Assembly: GCA_937867415.1 (NCBI GenBank)
Contig: CALMKO010000295.1
Coordinates: forward strand, 1-44,899
DNA: 44,899 nucleotides
Direction of reading: 5' to 3'
Source: an uncultured Verrucomicrobiota bacterium
Lineage (GTDB): Bacteria; Verrucomicrobiota; Verrucomicrobiia; Verrucomicrobiales; Akkermansiaceae
Shown: one piece after another, positions 34,961-43,647 of the stretch
Position numbering within the stretch: the first letter of the stretch is position 1
How the letters are laid out: the number at the start of each line of letters is the position of its first letter
Notes under the pieces: model-generated
Seen by the model: the letters and a program-made list of their open reading frames with translations, nothing else
The model's database searches: none
Told to the model about the DNA's origin: nothing
Position numbers and translations under genes: made by a program

Positions 34961-37024
34961 ATGGTATCAAACCACATGCCCGACCGTGTACATCTCCCAG
35001 AATCCAGACGAAGCGGGTCGTGTTGGAGACCAGGGGGACGCTGGAAATCCCCGAGTTTGGAGGGTGCCGAACGGGAGCGTCTTCTCGCTGATCTGGGCAG
35101 GTCTGAGTCGAAGTCCGTAGGACGCCGCGCGAAACTGCACCCGATTGAACAACGAGTTCGCGATCTCCTTTCGGCCCGGCAAATAGAACTCCGAGACAAA
35201 GGCAAGGATCGGTTCCGGGAGTTTCGGTCAGAACTTGCCCTGCTTTATTTGGGCGGATTTTCTCCCACCTTTGCGCGGGATTTGTTGTGTGACGTATTTC
35301 CTCAAATGGTCGGCAAGCCCGGAGTCCACACGATCAATTCCGCCTATGACAAGGTCTGCAATGGTTTGGTGCAGGGCGGCCTGGCTGACCAACTCGATCC
35401 TTCGGGGCTTCGCCTATTGGAAGAGCATCAGACTGGCCCGTGGGATCCAGAAGCTCCTCCTTGGCTGAGGAGGGTTTTCAATCTTCCCGTATCGAGCGCT
35501 TTGACCGGCGGTGTTTCGGCTGCAACCGCAGCCCCATACGATGCGGGAGATGTTCCTGTTCCCAGGGAGCCGGCTCCCTCAAATCCAGCCATTGACGGCG
35601 TCGAGACATTTGTCAGGCAGTGGGAGATGGTGAAGCGTGTGAAGCCTTCCTTGGGAGAGCCTACAACTGCCGAGCTTCGGATCGGAATCGCCAAGGGTAT
35701 CGATGAGGTTTTGAAAATGAGGGCAAATCTCGAACTGGCACCCTCCGAGCCGGTAACGGAGATCTCTGCCACCTTTTCCCTAAGCGGAGTGTCATTGGAG
35801 GACTCCACCGCGCCCGCCGAGCGCGCGGTCGATTCTAGTTCTGAGAATATCGCAGCTACGCACAATGACCACATTCTGCCACATGAGATGACAGAATATC
35901 CGGCTCCCGTGGAACCGGTTGTCGGCACCGTTGATTCTTCGATTCCGGCCGGCGATCCGATTTCCCCTTCCACCCCAGTCTTGCCATCGACCGTTTCCCG
36001 GCCGGCTCTCTCGGAAATGGCCGCACTCGCGGGGTTTGATGAATGGCCCCCGGGCTGGGGCGAGGAAGACCAGGTGCTTTACGAGCCAATGCATGAACTG
36101 CTCTGCCGCTCTGCTGACTCTCTGATCCTAGACGGGCATGAGACGTTTTTCCCGGAACTTCCCGAAATCCCGCTGGAACCCAATCCTCAGATCGAGTTGC
36201 CGGTCTTCGCGTGGAAAGAAATCACCGAAGGCTCGCGCCCCGTCGAAGTCCCGCCTGGCTTCGGGCTATTTGGTTTCGATGAACTGTGGCATTTGTCCAT
36301 GCCCATGAGCGGCTACACACAGGAGGACTGTCACGGGGAGAAGATTCCAGACATAGCTTGGATCTGCACCCTTGTGGCGGAAGGTATTGTCGAACGGGCC
36401 TTCGGATTGACAAAAGGCACCGAGTCACCATCTGGCCGACGTTACTTGCAATATGGACCACTCTGGAGCGAATCCTTAGCTAGGAAAATGCTCGATATGA
36501 ACTGCCCGAATTGGTTTTACGCAGTGAATCCCAATCGGGTGGAACAGCGAAAACCCCTGTGTTTCGAGGATGTTCCCAAGGACTGCACATGGGTCCCAGG
36601 TTGGGGCTTGTATCCAACAGAGTATTTGAAACGAGTGTTGGCGGCTGATCGGCAAGGCCTTTGCCTCATCTCCACTAATGAGGATCTCCAGAGGAATGAG
36701 GTGCATTTCTACGGCAAGCTGACCCAGGCCCTCGGACCTGCCGGAGTTGAAAACAACGCGAGCGCCTTTCGCTATCGGAAGCCCAAATGGAAGGGCTTCG
36801 TCCCTTTTGCCTTCGGTGCGAGTTTTCGGGATTGCGCGGAGGCATCCACCGATTGGATCAATTTTGCCGACCTGAACGTTTGGTCGGAACAGAATCCCGG
36901 AGCAGAGCCGTTGTTGAAAGCCTTGGCTTCAATCCCGACTGCGATTCACAGAAGTTCCGCTGGCGATGTCGCTCGCGCGATCTCCTCATCGGTTTGGAAA
37001 CGGCGCGATGGCGCACGCCCATGA
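34961..37024 (+). CDS. Large hypothetical island protein (about 687 aa)
   Basis: No family recognised. Start options are TTG 34952, ATG 34961 and ATG 34976; ATG 34961 is used. The N-terminal 140 residues are basic and helical (IEQRVRDLLSARQIELRDKG; FREFRSELALLYLGGFSPTFARDLL), suggesting a DNA- or protein-binding region. A Pro/Ser/Thr-rich acidic linker runs from about 185 to 385. The C-terminal 300 residues are Trp-rich and globular (FGLFGFDELWHLSMPMSGY, NCPNWFYAVNPNRVEQRKP, CTWVPGWGLYPTEYLKRVL). No membrane segments. It is divergent from the HUH-like gene and may belong to the same replication/transfer module. Confidence 0.6.
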   Translation: MVSNHMPDRVHLPESRRSGSCWRPGGRWKSPSLEGAERERLLADLGRSESKSVGRRAKLHPIEQRVRDLLSARQIELRDKGKDRFREFRSELALLYLGGFSPTFARDLLCDVFPQMVGKPGVHTINSAYDKVCNGLVQGGLADQLDPSGLRLLEEHQTGPWDPEAPPWLRRVFNLPVSSALTGGVSAATAAPYDAGDVPVPREPAPSNPAIDGVETFVRQWEMVKRVKPSLGEPTTAELRIGIAKGIDEVLKMRANLELAPSEPVTEISATFSLSGVSLEDSTAPAERAVDSSSENIAATHNDHILPHEMTEYPAPVEPVVGTVDSSIPAGDPISPSTPVLPSTVSRPALSEMAALAGFDEWPPGWGEEDQVLYEPMHELLCRSADSLILDGHETFFPELPEIPLEPNPQIELPVFAWKEITEGSRPVEVPPGFGLFGFDELWHLSMPMSGYTQEDCHGEKIPDIAWICTLVAEGIVERAFGLTKGTESPSGRRYLQYGPLWSESLARKMLDMNCPNWFYAVNPNRVEQRKPLCFEDVPKDCTWVPGWGLYPTEYLKRVLAADRQGLCLISTNEDLQRNEVHFYGKLTQALGPAGVENNASAFRYRKPKWKGFVPFAFGASFRDCAEASTDWINFADLNVWSEQNPGAEPLLKALASIPTAIHRSSAGDVARAISSSVWKRRDGARP

Positions 37025-37073
37025 TGGCTCATCACGAAAATTACGCAGTAGAAGAAACTACAGCAAAAACAAA

Positions 37074-37101
37074 TTGACATCAGCGGTCATTTCTTTATGA
37101 T
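37074..37101 (+). promoter_or_regulatory. Sigma-70-type promoter candidate for the defence operon
   Basis: TTGACA (37074-37079), 16-bp spacer, TATGAT (37096-37101): a perfect -35 and a five-of-six -10. Transcription would start near 37108 and read into the operon beginning at 37283. The spacer holds ATCAGCGGTCA, also present at 31915-31925. Confidence 0.5.
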
Positions 37102-37111
37102 GATCTCGTTC

Positions 37112-37160
37112 TTGGGTAATTCTGCCCAAAAATAAAGGCCCCGGGGTGACCGGGACCTTT
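37112..37160. terminator. Two hairpins in the 5' leader (possible attenuator or terminator)
   Basis: TTGGG/CCCAA (37112-37129) is followed by a stronger stem AAAGG-CCCGG/CCGGG-CCTTT (37134-37160, one C-A mismatch). On the minus strand the second stem is followed by TTTATTTTT-like bases, so it could end minus-strand transcription; on the plus strand there is no T-run. Because it lies just after the candidate promoter, it could also attenuate the defence operon. Confidence 0.4.
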
Positions 37161-37282
37161 GTTGGCGATTCGCTTCCTGAAGAAGCAATTCACACGTGTT
37201 GCAGCGGTTGGATGTCATTCGGGGGGCAACTCGTCAAGCCTGTAACTGAAACAGCTGGGAGTCACCCCTGGCATCTAAACAA

Positions 37283-37975
37283 ATGGCTAGTACCAATGAT
37301 ACAACCAGCCGCAGAGGATCGGAAGCATCCTCAATACTCGTAAGCCTAACGGATTTCGTGGACTTCGTGTCCAAGTCAGGCCGCCCCAAGCTGACCCACG
37401 TCCAAGAAGTCAAATGGCGTCCAGCCTATGACCCAGCAACCGACTTCTGGCGCGCTTTGCGAGAGGAAATCGCCGACTACCATCGCACCAACCAAATGGT
37501 GAAATCTCGCTTGGATCGCGTGATGAACGGCATTACCCACCCTCCCAAACTCAAGGCCTACCCAGTCGCGCTGAAGGGTTACAAGGCATTCCTAGGGAAA
37601 AAACTGTTCCAAGGTATGCCTGCGAAGCGTGCCACATGGAACTATGGTTCACTCAATGTTCAGGTAAATCCAGAGCTTTCAGCAACCATCCAAGGTGTTC
37701 CCCATGTCATCAAACTCTACTTCCGTGCGGAGCCTCTCGCCAAAAAGCACGCGGAGTTGATCCTTTTGCTGATGGCGGACTCACTTCAGGGCGAGGTCGC
37801 CTGCGGCACGGTGATCGGGTTGTTGGATGTTCAACGCGGAAAACTCTACACCACGATGGTTGCGGACACACGTCTCAAGCCCCTTCTTCAGGGCGAGGCT
37901 TCCAGCTTCGAAACCATGTGGAACCAGATTCCCGCGCAACGCCCGATGAAGATCAAAAAGTCAGACGCAGCGTAA
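37283..37975 (+). CDS. Hypothetical protein, first gene of the restriction-modification operon (230 aa)
   Basis: No family recognised. N-terminus polar, then SILVSLTDFVDFVSKSGRPKLTHV, a helical part rich in Lys/Arg, and a beta-rich C-terminal half (NVQVNPELSATIQGVPHVIKLYFRAEPLAK; GTVIGLLDVQRGKLYTTMV). The pattern of strands with E, D and K residues (IKLYF, LLDVQRGKL) could fit a PD-(D/E)XK-like fold, but I cannot place a full motif. It stops 1 bp before the half-size hsdS, so it is translated in the same unit and likely works with it. Confidence 0.6.
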   Translation: MASTNDTTSRRGSEASSILVSLTDFVDFVSKSGRPKLTHVQEVKWRPAYDPATDFWRALREEIADYHRTNQMVKSRLDRVMNGITHPPKLKAYPVALKGYKAFLGKKLFQGMPAKRATWNYGSLNVQVNPELSATIQGVPHVIKLYFRAEPLAKKHAELILLLMADSLQGEVACGTVIGLLDVQRGKLYTTMVADTRLKPLLQGEASSFETMWNQIPAQRPMKIKKSDAA

Positions 37976-37976
37976 C

Positions 37977-38564
37977 ATGGTAAAATCCCCGTCAGTCCCG
38001 CTTGCTGATCTTGCCCGCATTCTGACGGGGTACACATTCCGTGCTCGTATCGAGAACGATCCGGGCGGGTCCTTCCGTGTGATTCAAGGGAAGGACATCC
38101 GCTCGGACCGCTCGCTCGACGCCCAAAACCTCACCCGCATCCACCTTCCTGATCGCTCCTGGTCGGATCCGGAGAAATGGGTGAAGCCCGGTGACGTCCT
38201 ACTCATGACCCGCGGCGACCACAACTATGCCGTCTTCATCGAGACCGCTCTGCCTCCCACCGTCACCCAGAACTCCTTCTGCACTCTGCGTGTGACCGAT
38301 GAATCTGTCCTTCTTTCCGACTACCTCGCCACTATCCTCAACCAGCCCGCCCTCCAGGCCCGGCTGAAGGCACTCCGCTCCGGCAGTTCCATCCCGAACA
38401 TCACCCTCGGCGCGCTCAAGAATCTCGAAATCCCCCTGCCGCCTCTTCCCATCCAGCGCGAAATCGTCACCCTGTCCCGCTTGATCCACCGCGAGAAAGC
38501 CCTCGCCGACCAGATCCATGCCGCCCGCCTGCGCCAGCTCGACACCCTCGCCGCCTCACTCTAG
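37977..38564 (+). CDS. Half-size type I specificity subunit (single TRD HsdS)
   Basis: 195 residues, about half of a normal HsdS. One target-recognition domain (LADLARILTGYTFRARIEND, VIQGKDIRSDRSLD, KWVKPGDVLLMTRGDHNYAVF) ends in LEIPLPPLPIQREIVTLSRLI and one conserved helix (REKALADQIHAARLRQLDTLA). Single-TRD S proteins are known to pair as dimers so that the methyltransferase reads a palindromic bipartite site. It sits 1 bp after the 230-aa gene and 14 bp before hsdM. A second, two-TRD HsdS lies at the end of the window. Confidence 0.82.
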   Translation: MVKSPSVPLADLARILTGYTFRARIENDPGGSFRVIQGKDIRSDRSLDAQNLTRIHLPDRSWSDPEKWVKPGDVLLMTRGDHNYAVFIETALPPTVTQNSFCTLRVTDESVLLSDYLATILNQPALQARLKALRSGSSIPNITLGALKNLEIPLPPLPIQREIVTLSRLIHREKALADQIHAARLRQLDTLAASL

Positions 38565-38578
38565 CCACACTTCCCATC

Positions 38579-40105
38579 ATGCCCAAAATCCCCACCGCCA
38601 ATCAGGACGAAATCAACGACATCGTCTGGAAAGCCTGCGACACCTTCCGCGGTGTCATGTCGTCCGACCAATACAAAGACTACATCCTCATCTTCCTGTT
38701 CCTGAAATACCTCTCCGACGTCATCAAGGAGAGACGCGAGGACCTAGAAAAGCAATTCCCCGGCAAGCCGGAAATGGTCAAGCGCCGCCTCGAACGCGAG
38801 CGCTTCCAGGTCCCCGCCGGCTGCGATTTCGACAGCCTCTACCGCCAGCGCGACGCCGACAACCTCGGGGAAATCATCGACCGCGCGCTCTGGGACATTG
38901 AGGATGCGAACAAAGCCAAGCTCGAAGGCGTGCTCCACACCGTGTCCTTCAACGACGAGAAACGGTTGGGTGAAACGAAAGATCGAAACGCTCGTCTCAA
39001 ACACTTGCTTAATGACTTCCACGATCCCCGCTTGGACCTCCGCCCCTCGCGCATCGGCAACCTCGACGTCATCGGCAACTGCTACGAATATCTCATCGCA
39101 CGCTTCGCCTCCGAGGGTGGCAAGAAGGGTGGCGAGTTCTTCACACCTCCCGAGGTTTCTACCCTCATGGCGAAACTCGTGAATCCCCAGCCCGGTCACC
39201 GCATCTGCGATCCCACGTGCGGCTCCGGTTCGCTGCTGGTCAAGGTGGCCCGTGAGATCCGCGAGTCGATGGGCAAGGTTTCCCAGGATTTCTCCCTCTT
39301 CGGCCAGGAAATCAACAGCGGCACCTACGCGCTTTGCCGGATGAATATGTTCCTCCACGGCATCGACAGCGCCCGCATCGTCTGGGGTGACACCCTGAAC
39401 AACCCCAAGTTGCTGGAAGATGACACCCTCAGCCAGTTCGACATCGTCGTCGCCAATCCTCCCTTCTCCCTCGACAAGTGGGGTGCGGACAAAGCCACCA
39501 ACGACCGCTTCGGCCGCTTCAAGCGCGGCATCCCGCCGAAATCGAAGGCCGATTTCGCCTTCATCCTCCACATGATCGAGACCGCCAAGCCCGGCTCCGG
39601 CCGCGTGGCGGTGGTCGTTCCCCACGGTGTCCTGTTCCGCGGTGCCGCCGAGGGAGCCATCCGCCGCCAGCTCATCGAAGAAAACCTGCTGGATTGCGTC
39701 ATCGGTCTGCCCGCCAACCTGTTTTTCGGCACCGGCATCCCCGCCGCCATCCTGCTTTTCGACAAAGGGAAAAAGCACAAGGACACCCTGTTCATCGACG
39801 CCAAGGAGCACTTCGCCCAAGGCACCAACCAGAACAAGCTCCGCCCCGAGGACATCGACCTCATCGTTTCCACCCACCGCGCCTTCAAGTCCGTCGAGAA
39901 ATTCGCCTACCGCGCCACCCTGGAGGAAATCCGGGAGAACGACTACAACCTGAACATCCCCCGCTACGTCGATACCTTCGAGGAAGCCGCCGTCATCGAC
40001 CTCCCGGCCGTCCAGCAGGAAATCGACGACCTCGAATCCCAACTCACCACCGTCCGGACGGAAATGCGGGGCCACCTGAAAAAGCTCGGCCTTACCCCAA
40101 AATAG
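38579..40105 (+). CDS. hsdM: Type I DNA methyltransferase HsdM (N6-adenine)
   Basis: 508 residues. The N-terminal HsdM_N helical domain (DEINDIVWKACDTFRGVM, ILIFLFLKYLSDVIKERRED) is followed by the catalytic domain: GGEFFTPPEVSTLMAKLV, SAM motif I DPTCGSGSLL at 211-220, motif IV NPPF at 293-296 and a C-terminal helix for S binding (PAVQQEIDDLESQLTTVRTEM). It transfers methyl to adenine at the site chosen by HsdS. It is downstream of the half-size S gene and is followed by an AT-rich gap of 115 bp. Confidence 0.95.
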   Translation: MPKIPTANQDEINDIVWKACDTFRGVMSSDQYKDYILIFLFLKYLSDVIKERREDLEKQFPGKPEMVKRRLERERFQVPAGCDFDSLYRQRDADNLGEIIDRALWDIEDANKAKLEGVLHTVSFNDEKRLGETKDRNARLKHLLNDFHDPRLDLRPSRIGNLDVIGNCYEYLIARFASEGGKKGGEFFTPPEVSTLMAKLVNPQPGHRICDPTCGSGSLLVKVAREIRESMGKVSQDFSLFGQEINSGTYALCRMNMFLHGIDSARIVWGDTLNNPKLLEDDTLSQFDIVVANPPFSLDKWGADKATNDRFGRFKRGIPPKSKADFAFILHMIETAKPGSGRVAVVVPHGVLFRGAAEGAIRRQLIEENLLDCVIGLPANLFFGTGIPAAILLFDKGKKHKDTLFIDAKEHFAQGTNQNKLRPEDIDLIVSTHRAFKSVEKFAYRATLEEIRENDYNLNIPRYVDTFEEAAVIDLPAVQQEIDDLESQLTTVRTEMRGHLKKLGLTPK

Positions 40106-40180
40106 CGATCAAACAGCCATCATGGATGATTGAGCACGATTTTAAAAAATCTATAGATCATAGCCCAACCATTTAAAAAC

Positions 40181-40209
40181 TTGCAAAATTATCTAAATAA
40201 AGATATTTT
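40181..40209 (+). promoter_or_regulatory. Weak promoter candidate before the nucleotidyltransferase pair
   Basis: In an AT-rich gap after hsdM, TTGCAA (40181-40186), 17 bp, TATTTT (40204-40209) precede the GTG start at 40221. The gap is far richer in A/T than its neighbours, so the pair may be transcribed on its own. Confidence 0.28.
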
Positions 40210-40220
40210 CACAATACTTC

Positions 40221-40814
40221 GTGAGCGAACTTACTGAAAACACCTTGGAACAGACACTCAGTCTTCTCGGCACCCTGCTTGAGGAGACCGGAGTCACTTA
40301 CTCGCTGGTCGTCGCAGGTGGGAGCGCCCTTTTGGCTCAGAAAATCACCTCCCGCAACACCCACGACGTCGATGTGATCGCCCTGGATGGAGGCGACACG
40401 CGCGCTCACCCCTTGCCCCAGACGCTCACCGACGCTGCTGCACGGGTGGCCAAGGAATTGGATCTGGACTCCAACTGGCTCAACAGCTCCGTGTCTTTGT
40501 TCATCGGTCGCGATCAGTTGCCCGAACTCACGTGGTGGAGCTTCGACACCCGCACCTACGGCTCCTGCCTCCGCGTCAGCTACATCCGCAGGAACGGACT
40601 CATCCTCCTCAAACTCCACGCGGCGCTGGACCGTGATGAACCTCGCGATCTCACCGACCTCACCGCCCTCAATCCCTCTGCGGAGGAAACCGCGCGTCAC
40701 CTCGATTGGATCCTGAGGGAAATCCTCGGACAAACCACGCACCCAAAAATTTCACAGATCCTCAACCACCTTGGCCATGGCCATCTCCTTTCCAGATACC
40801 AGACAGCACCTTGA
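40221..40814 (+). CDS. Nucleotidyltransferase-fold protein, AbiEii-like toxin candidate
   Basis: 197 residues from a GTG at 40221. The N-terminal part carries the nucleotidyltransferase signature VAGGSALLAQ (GGS at 33-35) followed by NTHDVDVIAL with Asp49 and Asp51 as metal ligands. The helical rest (RLDWILREILG-like end, with DEPRDLTDLTALNPSAEE) agrees with DUF6036/AbiEii proteins. AbiEii-type enzymes transfer nucleotides to tRNA or other targets and act as toxins in type IV systems. The stop lies 38 bp inside the next gene, so the two are translationally coupled. Confidence 0.72.
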   Translation: MSELTENTLEQTLSLLGTLLEETGVTYSLVVAGGSALLAQKITSRNTHDVDVIALDGGDTRAHPLPQTLTDAAARVAKELDLDSNWLNSSVSLFIGRDQLPELTWWSFDTRTYGSCLRVSYIRRNGLILLKLHAALDRDEPRDLTDLTALNPSAEETARHLDWILREILGQTTHPKISQILNHLGHGHLLSRYQTAP

Positions 40815-41811
40815 CGAATTGGCCGTCAATTTCCTCTGGCGCCAGTGGTCTTCCATCGGCGTCGCCGGTGGCGCGCGCTCCAGCGATACCTGGATGATCG
40901 ATCCCGAGGCGCTGGTGCTCGCCACTTCGCGCTACGGTCGCCACGACCCACGCCTGATGGATGAGTCGCTCGACTGGCTCGCCCGCAACGGTCTCCGGAT
41001 CAACGTGCTTCGCCTGCGCTCGCTCGATCAAGCATGGCCCGGCGTCGCCGATGGTCGCGTGCTCGCCGCCATCTCCGGCATTCTGGGGAAGCAATCGGTC
41101 CTGCGCAAATGGCGGGACCTCGGTCAGCCTGCATCTTCGGATGCCGAGCCGGAGCCACTCTTCTATTCCGCCAAGGGCGGCTACCTGCCAGTTCTTGGCG
41201 AGCCCGACCCTACCTTCCAAGCCGCCGGCCTTCTGCGCGGTGCCGTGGAGCATCGCGGCATGAGCAAGGCTCCCGATGCCCGCGTGTCCGGAAACCTGAT
41301 CTTCCTCCTTCGCTCCCTCTTCGGGGTGAACGCCCGGGCGGAGATCTTCGCCTGGCTTCTGGTGCATGGCAGCGGAAACCCCACCGCCATCGCGCGGGAT
41401 ACCGGCTACTTCTTCAAATCCGTCCAGCTCACACTCAACGAGCTGGAGGAATCCTGCCAGATCCTCTCCTCCCGCCAGGGCCGGGAGAAAATCTATCGGG
41501 TCCCCGCCGATTCCTGGCACTTCCTGCTCGCCCCCCACGGGAGCGCGAAGGACGAACGCGTCTTCCCCGTCTGGCTCGATTGGATGCCCGTCTTCGCCAT
41601 CCTCACCCGCCTCTCGGAAACCCTCGCCATTCCCGGCCTCGACGAAAAGTCCGAGAGCTTCCAGGCCATCAAGTTCCGCGACGCGCTGGAATCGCTCCAG
41701 CCCGCCATCGACCGCGTCGCCGTCGCCCACGGCTGGCGCACCACTCCCGACCTCCGCGGCGCGGGTCTCATTCAATCCCTGCTCGCCGATCTCGATTCCC
41801 TCCTCGACTAA
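40777..41811 (+). CDS. Winged-helix regulator, partner of the nucleotidyltransferase (AbiEi-like antitoxin candidate)
   Basis: 344 residues from the ATG at 40777 (MAISFPDTRQHLDELA); the frame could also start at TTG 40771. The N-terminal half is mixed alpha/beta with a conserved NFLWRQWSSIGVAGG. A winged helix follows at about 185-255 (ARAEIFAWLLVHGSGNPTAIA, then FKSVQLTLNELEESCQI), and the rest is helical. It overlaps the upstream gene by 38 bp. This layout (nucleotidyltransferase plus wHTH) fits an AbiE-like toxin-antitoxin or abortive-infection pair, here inside a type I RM locus. The gene order is toxin first, opposite to canonical abiEi-abiEii. Confidence 0.65.
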   Translation: MAISFPDTRQHLDELAVNFLWRQWSSIGVAGGARSSDTWMIDPEALVLATSRYGRHDPRLMDESLDWLARNGLRINVLRLRSLDQAWPGVADGRVLAAISGILGKQSVLRKWRDLGQPASSDAEPEPLFYSAKGGYLPVLGEPDPTFQAAGLLRGAVEHRGMSKAPDARVSGNLIFLLRSLFGVNARAEIFAWLLVHGSGNPTAIARDTGYFFKSVQLTLNELEESCQILSSRQGREKIYRVPADSWHFLLAPHGSAKDERVFPVWLDWMPVFAILTRLSETLAIPGLDEKSESFQAIKFRDALESLQPAIDRVAVAHGWRTTPDLRGAGLIQSLLADLDSLLD

Positions 41812-41843
41812 CCTCTCTTCCTCTAACTCCTATTTGTTTACCC

Positions 41844-43232
41844 ATGGGTCTTGACCTCACAAAGACGCAAAAACGCATCCGAGGGATGTTTTGGCTTCCT
41901 GAACAGGAGGACAAAACATTCAGCGGAATCCTGCGTTTGAAAGCAGGGAAATCCGCGCGACTGGACACCGCGTCCTTCAACAACGAAGGCATGGCCAACT
42001 GGTTCCCAAACCGGCCCAAGCCTGAGAAAGGGAAAACCATCACGCTGACGGGAGACGATTTCTACAAGGCGATGAGCCTCCCCTCGCCGAAGATTATCCA
42101 CGGGCACGATGAACAGGGTGCGCCGGTCACGTTGCTCAACTGCCACGCCGGTTCATCCCACAGCACCCTGGCAATGGCGAGCCATAGGTTTTCATGCAAT
42201 GCGGCGATCTTGGGCGTTCATTTGCAAAAAGACGACCTCAACTGCCACGGGATCAGGCTGCACCTCGACCATCTTGACACTTGGGTCGCACGACGTGCGT
42301 TCCAGAAATACTCGGAATCCTATGAGACCGAGGATGGCGAACGAAAGCTTTCCAAGCTCACCATTCCGATCTCCCGCAGCCTTTCAATTCCGCTCGCCCT
42401 CCCTGGTTACTCGAAAAGTGAATTTTTCTGTGCCTGGAGTCTCAAAGACGGCGAGACGGAACTCAGCCTGAAAAGCCGGGTTTATCTCGACCGCTACTTC
42501 GACACCCCACGCGATTGGTCCGAAGTGCTCCATGAAGTCCACCGCTGGCAGTGGCTTCTGAGCCTCGCTACCCGGCGTGCCGTGGATGTCAGGGAGTTCG
42601 CTCTCTATCGTTCGGATGTCAGGCATCCCATCGGTAAGGAGTCGATGAGACCCTGCCATGTTTGGATGAAACGCGACCACTCCCGGAAAGCACCCGAATC
42701 AAGAAGCTCTGGCTACGACTTCCATTTCACCTATTCCGATGTGGAAAACGTCTTTCCTGCGTTGATCGAAAAATGGAACCAAATGCACAAACCCTGGGCC
42801 GCAGTCCTGCATCGCTTCTTTGCCATCAGTCATCGCCGCGGTCTTTGGCTCAACGAGGAATTCCTCTTCCTCGCGCAGGCAGTTGAATCACTGCACCGCG
42901 CCCGCTCTGGCGACACGGATGGCAAAGGAATCGTTGATCGCGCCGCCAAATCAGCCTATTTGAACTCCCCGACAGAACTTCAGGAACTGCTCGGGGACCG
43001 TGGAACCTTCATCCGCTTGTTTCGCAAGACCCGCAACTACTGGACCCACTACGGAGAACCATCGCCCGAAACCGATCCCGAGGTCCTCGACGATCTCGAT
43101 CTTCACGACTTCAGTCAAAAACTCCGCTGGATCGTTGAATCCGCACTCCTTCACGAACTCGGCGTTCCTGACCACTGCATCTCCAAAGTCTGGAGCCACC
43201 AATGGAGAGGCCGCATCGTCACTTTCGATTGA
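41844..43232 (+). CDS. ApeA-like anti-phage HEPN protein
   Basis: 462 residues from the ATG at 41844. The N-terminal beta-rich domain (FWLPEQEDKTFSGILRLKAG; IIHGHDEQGAPVTLLNCHAG; ILGVHLQKDD) matches the ApeA N-terminal domain. The C-terminal helical part contains the HEPN RNase motif: KTRNYWTHYG with Arg397 and His402 (R-x4-H). ApeA proteins are single-gene phage defences thought to cut RNA, probably tRNA, on infection. It follows the winged-helix gene by 32 bp and lies upstream of hsdS. Confidence 0.8.
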   Translation: MGLDLTKTQKRIRGMFWLPEQEDKTFSGILRLKAGKSARLDTASFNNEGMANWFPNRPKPEKGKTITLTGDDFYKAMSLPSPKIIHGHDEQGAPVTLLNCHAGSSHSTLAMASHRFSCNAAILGVHLQKDDLNCHGIRLHLDHLDTWVARRAFQKYSESYETEDGERKLSKLTIPISRSLSIPLALPGYSKSEFFCAWSLKDGETELSLKSRVYLDRYFDTPRDWSEVLHEVHRWQWLLSLATRRAVDVREFALYRSDVRHPIGKESMRPCHVWMKRDHSRKAPESRSSGYDFHFTYSDVENVFPALIEKWNQMHKPWAAVLHRFFAISHRRGLWLNEEFLFLAQAVESLHRARSGDTDGKGIVDRAAKSAYLNSPTELQELLGDRGTFIRLFRKTRNYWTHYGEPSPETDPEVLDDLDLHDFSQKLRWIVESALLHELGVPDHCISKVWSHQWRGRIVTFD

Positions 43233-43287
43233 AACGAATTCACATCTTTCCAGCCACCTCAATTCCCTCCTCGGCTAACCACCCGCC

Positions 43288-43367
43288 ATGCCCAAGCTCT
43301 CCCTCAACGCCTCGAAGAAAACCAAACACACCCCCGCCGGGGAAATCCCGGTGGATTGGGGGTGGGC
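43288..43367 (+). pseudogene. Truncated duplicate of the hsdS start (80 bp)
   Basis: These 80 bp are identical to 43737-43816, the first 26 codons of the two-TRD hsdS (MPKLSLNASKKTKHTPAGEI and on). After 43367 the sequence leaves hsdS and turns into repeat-rich DNA. The frame stays open by chance to 43716 but is not protein-like. The copy sits at the normal distance after the ApeA-like gene, so it is probably the original hsdS start, cut off by an insertion or duplication of 449 bp. Confidence 0.85.
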
Positions 43368-43575
43368 GGATATTTCGCGAACGGCGTTGGCGATGGTTTG
43401 GATGATTGCGCAAACCGCATCGAGGATGATTCGGGCCATTCCGCGGACCGCATCGGGGGACGTTTCGGCACCAGGGCATCGGGATTTGGCGGTTTCATTT
43501 GCGATTCCATGGCCCTCGCATTCACACCCTCAGCCCTTCGCTAGGTTCCCATGGCCCTTCAGGCCATCCACCCGG

Positions 43576-43647
43576 CCCAACAGGTCGTCCCATTCTCGTC
43601 CCAACGGGTCGCCTCTGTCCCGGCCCAACGGGTCGAAAGAACCCAGC
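43576..43647. repeat. Three 24-bp tandem units with conserved CCCAACRGGTCG
   Basis: CCCAACAGGTCG at 43576, CCCAACGGGTCG at 43600 and again at 43624: exact 24-bp spacing with 12 conserved and 12 variable bases. They lie in the 369-bp segment between the two hsdS starts. Confidence 0.75.

Noticed and set aside
38744-40075. Long open minus-strand frame opposite hsdM
   Set aside because: Shadow of a GC-rich gene; composition is odd and the plus-strand product is an unmistakable HsdM.
41034-41843. Upstream extension of the ApeA-like frame through the winged-helix gene
   Set aside because: The extension is Arg/Pro/His-rich out-of-frame translation; homology starts at the ATG at 41844.
43576-43647. 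24-bp periodic units considered as a CRISPR array
   Set aside because: Only 12 bases are conserved per unit with 12-base variable parts, too short for spacers, and there are no cas genes.
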